From positions 1-9,908 of the forward strand of contig VERC01000069.1 in the NCBI GenBank assembly GCA_018882825.1: a stretch of DNA of 9,908 nucleotides. Direction: 5' to 3'. Below, piece after piece: positions 5,428 through 9,908 of this stretch. The position numbers and the translations under genes were made by a program. Origin of the DNA: Acidimicrobiia bacterium. GTDB lineage: Bacteria; Actinomycetota; Acidimicrobiia; Acidimicrobiales; Acidimicrobilacustridaceae. Numbering within the stretch: position 1 is the stretch's first letter; each line of letters opens with the position of its first letter. The notes beneath the pieces are model-generated. The model was not told the DNA's origin, did not search any database, and worked only from the letters and a program-made list of their open reading frames with translations.

Positions 5428-6555
5428 ATGGGCGCGGGGGCACGACTGCTGAGGATGATGCGGCTCCTCGTCATGGTGGCCGTCGTGACCACCATCGTCT
5501 CGCTGCCGTTCGTGGCCGGGGCGCAGACTCCGTCGGCCGAGCCGGCCACCACAGCCGGCGACCGACCGGTGCTGCGCGTGGCGGTGCGGCCGCTCCAACC
5601 CTTCGTCGTGCCCGAGGAGGGTGGTCGCTACTCCGGCTTCAGCGTCGATCTCATTCGCGACATCGCCGACGATGCCGGGTTCGACGTGCAGATCGTGGAG
5701 GTCGGGTCGGTCGGTGCACAACTCGACGCCGTGCGTCAGGGACGAGCCGATCTGGCGATCGGTGCGATCAGCGTCACCTCGGCCCGTGAGGCGACGGTGG
5801 ACTTCTCGGCGGCGATGTTCCAGTCGGGCATCCAGACGATGGTCGCTGAGTCGTCCGGGAATGTCACCACGTCGATGATCCTCGACGACGTGTTCTCCCC
5901 GGTGCTGCTGACCGTCTTCGCCCTCATGATCATCGGCACCATCCTCATCGGTGTGTTCGTGTGGGCGTGGGAGCGACGCCACGGGAACGAAGCGTTCGCC
6001 GATTCCGGCGTGCGTGGCGCCTTCGACGGGATCTGGTGGGCGACGGTCACCCTCTTCACCATCGGCTACGGCGACAAGGTCCCCCACCGAGGGGTGTCGA
6101 GGATCGTCACCATGGCGTGGATGTTCGTCGGCGTCCTCATGGTTGCGGTGATCACCGCCGAGGTCACGTCCTCGCTCACCGTCCAGCGGCTGGAGTCCAA
6201 CATCTCCTCGGTGGCCGATCTGGCCGGCAAGGACGTGATCTCGTATCCGGGAACCACGTCGTGGGACTTCCTGCAGAAGAACGGGATCGATCCTCGACCC
6301 GTCGACAGTGTCGATGCGGCCTACGACGAGGTGCGGTCCGGAGACGCGGAGGCGTTCGTCTACGACGCGTCGGTCATCCAGTGGCTGGCCGCCACCCGCG
6401 GGGGTGTGAAGGTGGCCGGGCCGATCATGCAGGCGGAGGACTACGGCATCGCCTTCCCCGAACGAAGCCCATGGGTGGAGCCGGTCAACCGGTCGTTGTT
6501 GCGGCTCCGGGAGAACGGTCGGTACGAGCGCCTCAAGAAGGCGTACTTCGACTGA
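5428..6555 (+). CDS. Glutamate-receptor-like ligand-gated potassium channel (GluR0 type)
   Basis: 375-aa membrane protein that should open a K+ pore when an amino acid binds its external domain. Order of parts: signal peptide (about 1-31, ending VAGAQ); binding half S1 (about 48-145) with GRYSGFSVDLIRDIA and Arg120 in SVTSAREATVDFS, the position that holds the ligand carboxylate in this family; M1 helix (about 157-179); pore loop with filter TIGYGD (211-216); M2 helix (about 225-246); binding half S2 (about 255-375) with GTTSWDF (275-281) and Asp313 in AFVYDAS, matching the other ligand-contact sites. The GYGD filter marks K+ selectivity, as in the cyanobacterial GluR0 family. The ATG at 5428 gives a normal signal peptide and has a leaderless-type promoter; the frame continues upstream only through ssrA promoter sequence. 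It ends 3 bases from the convergent lipase gene. The ligand is unknown. Confidence 0.93.
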   Translation: MGAGARLLRMMRLLVMVAVVTTIVSLPFVAGAQTPSAEPATTAGDRPVLRVAVRPLQPFVVPEEGGRYSGFSVDLIRDIADDAGFDVQIVEVGSVGAQLDAVRQGRADLAIGAISVTSAREATVDFSAAMFQSGIQTMVAESSGNVTTSMILDDVFSPVLLTVFALMIIGTILIGVFVWAWERRHGNEAFADSGVRGAFDGIWWATVTLFTIGYGDKVPHRGVSRIVTMAWMFVGVLMVAVITAEVTSSLTVQRLESNISSVADLAGKDVISYPGTTSWDFLQKNGIDPRPVDSVDAAYDEVRSGDAEAFVYDASVIQWLAATRGGVKVAGPIMQAEDYGIAFPERSPWVEPVNRSLLRLRENGRYERLKKAYFD

Positions 6556-6558
6556 GTC

Positions 6559-7758
6559 TCAGCTGAACTGGGTGGCGAAGAACGGCACCACGTAGGGAAC
6601 CGACGCGTGACCGGCCTTCATGTGGTCGACGCCCGCCATCTGCGTCTCGGTGATCGTGGTGCCGTTGTCCGTGTAGTCCTGCACCAACTGCACCGTGGAC
6701 CACGGGCGCACGATCTTGTCGTCGGTGCCCTGGGTGACGAGCACCGGTACCGGGATCGGCACCTTCGCCGCCGTGTTCACGTCGAACTGACCCGACCACG
6801 GGGGAGTGGTGGCCGGATCGGAACTCCACATGCGTCCCCTGAGGATGAGGTCGTCGATGCCGAGTTCGATGTCGGAGAGCTTCGAGCCACCGACCACGCA
6901 CTTGTTCGACACCGCCTCCACCCTGCGCTCGAAGTTCGAGTGCACGACGGTGCCGACGTCGTAACCGAACAGGGTCGACCACGATTCGACGGCGTACGAC
7001 CCCAGCACCGCACCGGCAGCCGTGTCCTTGTCGGCGTTGAACAGTTCGGTCAGCAGACCCGCCGGTGCTGCGGCGGCCACCGCCACGAGGTTCAGGTCGG
7101 GTGCGTAGGACTTCGCCATCTGACCGGCGAACAGCACGGCCTGACCACCCTGGGAGTGCCCGAACACGGCGTAGCGGTTCGACACCTTCACGCCGGAGAC
7201 GATCGCCCGGGCGGCGCGCACGATGTCGATCGTGCCCCGCGCCTCGCTGGAACCGACCAGGTACGGGTGCATGCCGTCGGTACCGAGACCCTGATAGTCG
7301 GTGGCGGTGACGACCCACCCCTTGGCCAGGAACTCCTGCAGACCCTGCACGTCGCCGTAGGGATCGTCGATGCGCGAGGGCGCGCACGCGTCGACGATGC
7401 CGGTGGTGGGGTGGGCCCACGACACGACCGGGCGACCGCCGGCGGGGGCCTCGCCGGCCGGTCCGTCGTCGGTCGGCGCGAACACCATTCCACTCACCAC
7501 GATCGGCGACCCGTCGTAGGACGTCGACGTGTACAACACCCGCCACGCCTGCGAGTCGGGGAACGGCGCGGCCATCGTCTCGAACCGCACCACCTGACCG
7601 GGAATTCCGGCCGGGATCGTCGAGGGCGTGGCGTAGAACGCCGGGTCGTAGGGATTGGCGTTCGACGTCGACGAGCAGGCGCCGAGCGTCGTGGCGAGGA
7701 GGGCGGCGGCGAGCGCCGTGCCGACGAGGCGGGCGTAGGGTCGGACCGCAGAGTTCAT
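6559..7758 (-). CDS. Secretory-lipase-family lipoprotein (alpha/beta hydrolase)
   Basis: 399 aa, probably an exported, membrane-anchored esterase or lipase. The N-terminus is a lipoprotein signal (RPYAR, hydrophobic core, LGAC with Cys28). The hydrolase domain (about 55-399) has the nucleophile elbow GHSQGG (200-205, Ser202), a likely acid Asp346 or Asp347 in GTDDKIV, and a late histidine (379 or 384) in AGVDHMKAGH. Family-typical blocks are SWAHPTTG, DYQGLGTDG.HPYL and the RAAR stretch before the serine. This pattern fits the secretory lipase (LIP) family also found in fungi and actinobacteria. I chose ATG 7758 over the in-frame GTG at 7767 because TACGGT (7766-7771) lies 7 bases before it, as in a leaderless promoter, and would overlap the GTG. 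It is divergent from the SRPBCC gene. Natural substrate unknown. Confidence 0.88.
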   Translation of the reverse strand: MNSAVRPYARLVGTALAAALLATTLGACSSTSNANPYDPAFYATPSTIPAGIPGQVVRFETMAAPFPDSQAWRVLYTSTSYDGSPIVVSGMVFAPTDDGPAGEAPAGGRPVVSWAHPTTGIVDACAPSRIDDPYGDVQGLQEFLAKGWVVTATDYQGLGTDGMHPYLVGSSEARGTIDIVRAARAIVSGVKVSNRYAVFGHSQGGQAVLFAGQMAKSYAPDLNLVAVAAAAPAGLLTELFNADKDTAAGAVLGSYAVESWSTLFGYDVGTVVHSNFERRVEAVSNKCVVGGSKLSDIELGIDDLILRGRMWSSDPATTPPWSGQFDVNTAAKVPIPVPVLVTQGTDDKIVRPWSTVQLVQDYTDNGTTITETQMAGVDHMKAGHASVPYVVPFFATQFS

Positions 7759-7765
7759 CGTCCGC

Positions 7766-7771
7766 ACCGTA
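7766..7771 (-). promoter_or_regulatory. Leaderless-type -10 box for the lipase gene
   Basis: TACGGT on the minus strand, 7 bases before the ATG at 7758, with no Shine-Dalgarno sequence in between. It sits in the 47-base divergent gap shared with the SRPBCC gene, so both genes may be controlled from one short region. No clear -35 was found. Confidence 0.4.
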
Positions 7772-7805
7772 CCGGTCGGTCAGGTAGCCGAAGGAGCAGC
7801 ACGGG

Positions 7806-8270
7806 ATGGGTTCGCACGCCTATGACATCACCGAGACGTCCACGGCGCCTGTCGATGTCGTGTTCGCCGTGCTCGCCGATGCGCCCGGATGGTCACGCTG
7901 GAACCGTTCGATCGCCCGGGCCAGTTGGGAGGTCCAGGGTGACCCCGCCCCGGGTGGGGTGGGTGCGGTTCGCGCGCTCGGCGCGGCGAAGGGCCCGTTG
8001 TCGCGCGAGCGGATCGTGGCCTTCGATCCGCCTCGGCACCTCGCCTACGTGATCGATTCCGGCCCCATGCCGGTACGTGGCTATCGCGCCGACATCCGCC
8101 TCGGGCCCGCTCCCGACGGCGGGACGACGATCCACTGGGTCGGCTCGTGGTCCACGAGGGTGCCCTGGGTGTCCGGGTTCCTCACCCGGACCGTGCGCGG
8201 CTTCGCCATCGGTGCCGCTCGTGAGGCCGAGCGGATCTGGACCGAACCGCGTCCCGAAGCGCCGTCGTGA
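7806..8270 (+). CDS. SRPBCC/START-like protein (polyketide cyclase/dehydrase type)
   Basis: 154 aa, cytoplasmic. The pattern is that of the helix-grip fold: YDITETSTAPVDVVFAVLADAPGWSRWNRSIARASWE (given here by its key parts: T.TS.APVD.VF.VLAD...W..WN), then GVGAVRALG, RERIVAFDPPRHLAYVIDSG, a Y-R-A-D-I-R-L strand, GGTTIHWVGSW, and a long C-terminal helix ending FAIGAAREAERI. Such proteins bind hydrophobic small molecules in a central cavity; many are of unknown function. AAGGAG (7791-7796) lies 9 bases before the ATG. The gene is divergent from the lipase lipoprotein and convergent with the CIA30 lipoprotein. Ligand or enzyme activity cannot be inferred. Confidence 0.87.
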   Translation: MGSHAYDITETSTAPVDVVFAVLADAPGWSRWNRSIARASWEVQGDPAPGGVGAVRALGAAKGPLSRERIVAFDPPRHLAYVIDSGPMPVRGYRADIRLGPAPDGGTTIHWVGSWSTRVPWVSGFLTRTVRGFAIGAAREAERIWTEPRPEAPS

Positions 8271-8271
8271 C

Positions 8272-8294
8272 CGCCCCGGTCAGGACCCGGGGCG
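8272..8294. terminator. GC-only bidirectional hairpin between convergent genes
   Basis: Perfect 8-bp inverted repeat CGCCCCGG (8272-8279) and CCGGGGCG (8287-8294), loop of 7 bases. It spans the 9-base gap between two convergent stop codons; the stop of the minus-strand gene (8280-8282) lies in its loop. It is the likely shared terminator, though without T-runs. Confidence 0.6.
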
Positions 8295-8984
8295 CAGCAT
8301 CACGCCGGTGACGATCTCGTCGATGGTCAGGCGGAAGTCGACACGGCGGACATCGGGTAGCAGGTAGAGCCCGATCTGCACGATCTCCGCCGGGTCGAGT
8401 GTCACCGCCGGCGTGACCGGTCGCAGGAACCGGTCGACCTGGTCGAACCGGGCCCAGGGCAGGACCGCCCAGCAGCAGCCGGCCATGGTCAGCGGGGTGA
8501 ACTCGGCCACCCATCGGCGCGAATCGGCGGCCCGCACCCAGAGCAGGTAGCGACCGGTCGGACCGCGATCGAGTCGCACGCCCAGTCCGATCGAGTCCGA
8601 GCCCCGGGCCCGCTCCCCGATGGTCGGATCGGTCGGGCCCAGCGCCGAGACGAATCCACCGTTGTTGTCGGTGGTGACGACACCGGAGAAGGCCAGGAAA
8701 CCGGCGTCCCATCCGACGCGACTGGCACTCACGCCGCCCATGACCGAATCGTCGACGGTCGTCCAGCCCGTCGTCGATGCCGGATCGGTGAAGCGGTAGA
8801 GCACGACCTCGCGAGTCGCGTCCGGGTCGGCAGGGGTCGGGAGGACATCTTCGGGAACGGTGGTGGTCGGCGACTCGGGTGCCGCCGGGTCGGCTGAATC
8901 CGGCGAACCGCATCCCGATGCGGCAGTGGCCGACAGTCCGAGAGCGACGATGGCGACGAGTGCGGGTCGGAGCGAGCGACCCAT
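8280..8984 (-). CDS. CIA30-domain lipoprotein
   Basis: 234 aa. The N-terminus is a lipoprotein signal (MGRSLRP, hydrophobic core, AASGC with Cys25), then a P/T/D-rich linker (about 26-58), then a CIA30-like domain (about 60-228). Key motifs are the DDSVMGGVS block (78-86), FSGVVTTDNNGGF (99-111), LGVRLDRGPTGRYLLWVR, and the closing IVQIGLYLLP..RVDFRLTIDEI. The domain is named after a mitochondrial complex I assembly factor and is a galactose-binding-like beta-sandwich; bacterial members are mostly uncharacterised. Two adjacent cysteines (GCCW) in the domain are unusual. The ATG shares one base with the smpB stop (TGATG), so translation is probably coupled to smpB. Confidence 0.87.
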   Translation of the reverse strand: MGRSLRPALVAIVALGLSATAASGCGSPDSADPAAPESPTTTVPEDVLPTPADPDATREVVLYRFTDPASTTGWTTVDDSVMGGVSASRVGWDAGFLAFSGVVTTDNNGGFVSALGPTDPTIGERARGSDSIGLGVRLDRGPTGRYLLWVRAADSRRWVAEFTPLTMAGCCWAVLPWARFDQVDRFLRPVTPAVTLDPAEIVQIGLYLLPDVRRVDFRLTIDEIVTGVMLRPGS

Positions 8985-9475
8985 CAGCCGTCACCCCGTT
9001 TCCGGGCTCGACCCATGGCGATGTCCGCCTCTCGTTTCGCTTCCTTCTCGGCGATGGCATGGCGCTTGTCGCCCTTGGTGCGGCCCTTGGCCAGTCCCAG
9101 TTCGAGCTTGGCCCGACCGTTGGAGAAGTACAGCGACAGTGGCACGATCGACAGCCGCTCCAGATCGACGCGCATCCGCCACTTGTCGATCTGCTCACGG
9201 TGGAGCAGCAACTTGCGTGGACGATCGGGGTCGACGGCATCGTGCGAGCCGGTCGTGCCCCACGGCGCGATGTGCATCCCGAGCAACCAGGCCTCGCCCC
9301 GGTCGAAGCGGGCGAACGCCTCGCGCAACTGCACCTGCGCGGCTCGCAACGACTTCACCTCCGATCCGCGCAGGACCAACCCGGCCTCGACGGTGTCGAG
9401 GATCGAGTAGTCGTGTCGAGCCGTGCGGTTGGAGGCGACGACCTTGCGGGCGCCCGAGTCGTCCTTGGTGGCCAT
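8984..9475 (-). CDS. smpB: SsrA-binding protein SmpB
   Basis: 163 aa, normal family length. It binds the tRNA-like part of tmRNA, mimics the missing codon-anticodon pairing and is essential for trans-translation. The family signature is clear: an N..A.HDYSILDTVEAGLVLRGSEVKSLR opening (quoted by parts), HIAPW, DPDRPRKLLLHREQI, VPLSLYFSNGRAKLELGLAKG, then DKR and a long basic helix (IAEKEAKREADIAMGRARKR), the tail that enters the mRNA channel. Small departures are RLSIVPL where GLT.VPL is usual, and GRTKGDKR. The ATG at 9475 gives the family N-terminus; the open frame further upstream overlaps the preceding gene in another phase. The ribosome site is weak (GAGCGG). It is the middle gene of a minus-strand operon, 13 bases after the CMD-family gene. 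Confidence 0.97.
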   Translation of the reverse strand: MATKDDSGARKVVASNRTARHDYSILDTVEAGLVLRGSEVKSLRAAQVQLREAFARFDRGEAWLLGMHIAPWGTTGSHDAVDPDRPRKLLLHREQIDKWRMRVDLERLSIVPLSLYFSNGRAKLELGLAKGRTKGDKRHAIAEKEAKREADIAMGRARKRGDG

Positions 9476-9488
9476 GGATCGCCGCTCG

Positions 9489-9908
9489 TCAGCCCCCGAG
9501 GGCCGGCGCATCCGGATCGGGGATCCGACACCCACCGTCCACGTCGAGGACACGGTTGAGTCGGCCCTGCGACACCCACATGCCGACGCAGAGGCCCAGT
9601 TCGACGATCTCGGCGTCGGTGAAGGCGCTGCGCAGTCGCGTCCAGAAACCGTCGTCCATCGAGAGGTGATCGAGGGCGAACCGTTCGGCGAACTCGGCGG
9701 CCAGCACCTCACGCTCGGTGAAGCCGGTCCACGTCGCATCGCCGATGTGGGCGTAGAACTCCTCGTCGATCGTGTCGGCCTCGGCTGCCCGGGCTTCGAC
9801 GTCACGGGCCGAACGCCAGCCCAGACACAACTGGCAGTCGTTGATCTGGGCGATGCGCACCCGGGCGGCCTCGAACTCGCGCAGGGGCAGCGTCGACTGG
9901 CTGTAGAC
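9489..9908 (-). CDS. Carboxymuconolactone-decarboxylase-family protein (5' partial)
   Basis: At least 139 aa; the frame is open to the right edge, so the start lies outside. The GTG at 9860 is internal: upstream codons read YSQSTLPLREFEAAR and join the family core VRIAQINDCQLCLGWRS. The C-x-x-C pair in that core is the usual redox or peroxidase-like site of AhpD-related members, though the histidine often found a few residues later is not evident (GWRSARD instead). The second half (FTEREVLAAEFAERFALDHL, then FTDAEIVELGLCVGMWVSQGRLNRVLDV) is the typical helical pair. Function may be peroxide defence or a decarboxylase-like role; this cannot be decided. It is the first visible gene of an operon with smpB and the CIA30 lipoprotein. 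Confidence 0.9.
   Translation of the reverse strand, partial: VYSQSTLPLREFEAARVRIAQINDCQLCLGWRSARDVEARAAEADTIDEEFYAHIGDATWTGFTEREVLAAEFAERFALDHLSMDDGFWTRLRSAFTDAEIVELGLCVGMWVSQGRLNRVLDVDGGCRIPDPDAPALGG

Noticed and set aside
4873..5443. Protein frames on both strands across ssrA
   Set aside because: They lie within the tmRNA gene and its promoter; only the 14-codon tag is translated.
6607..8052. Long plus-strand open frame of 481 codons opposite the lipase
   Set aside because: H/R/G-rich shadow of the lipase gene; the opposite strand has an intact lipobox and GHSQGG motif.
9476..9805. Upstream extension of smpB by 110 residues
   Set aside because: It is an out-of-phase reading of the CMD-family gene; SmpB proteins begin at the ATG at 9475.
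1..9908. Search for CRISPR arrays, insertion sequences, integrases and phage genes
   Set aside because: No direct-repeat array, transposase, integrase or phage-like gene was seen; the only internal repeat is the short tandem pair in ssrA.

Overview
The window is GC-rich DNA (G/C strongly preferred at third codon positions) with short or overlapping gene junctions, GC-only hairpins without U-tracts, several leaderless-looking promoters (TAnnnT just before the start codon), GTG starts and many lipoprotein signals. This suggests Actinomycetota. An acidimicrobial-type lineage is possible, but that is an inference from general character, not a proven assignment.

Left part (1-2549, + strand): a polar amino-acid ABC importer operon. 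It holds the end of a family 3 solute-binding protein (5' end outside the window), a HisM/GlnP-type permease and its ATPase, with tight or overlapping junctions. A hairpin at 2557-2583 separates it from a convergent secreted two-domain protein of unknown function (2598-3542, - strand).

Middle part (3543-5278): gene-poor. It holds a probable small lipoprotein gene broken by a frameshift at a six-base homopolymer (3641-4007, - strand), a small conserved-looking hypothetical gene (4190-4570, - strand) ending in a 12-bp perfect terminator stem, and a complete tmRNA gene ssrA (4897-5278, - strand). The ssrA gene is recognised from its tRNA-like ends and a tag reading frame ending in LTLAA-stop.

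Right part (5428-9908): divergently from ssrA lies a GluR0-type prokaryotic ionotropic glutamate-receptor-like potassium channel (5428-6555, +) with an intact TIGYGD filter inside a split periplasmic binding domain. Convergent with it is a secretory-lipase-family lipoprotein (6559-7758, -). Then come an SRPBCC/START-like protein (7806-8270, +) and a - strand operon read from the right edge: a carboxymuconolactone-decarboxylase-family protein (5' end outside), smpB, and a CIA30-domain lipoprotein whose start overlaps the smpB stop.

Two themes connect the genes. Both trans-translation partners (ssrA and smpB) lie on the same strand about 3.7 kb apart. Two unrelated uses of the same amino-acid-binding fold, an ABC importer receptor and a ligand-gated K+ channel, also lie in one neighbourhood. 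The most notable items are the ligand-gated channel with a 9-bp inverted repeat over its promoter, the ssrA gene with an internal near-repeat, and the frameshifted lipoprotein.
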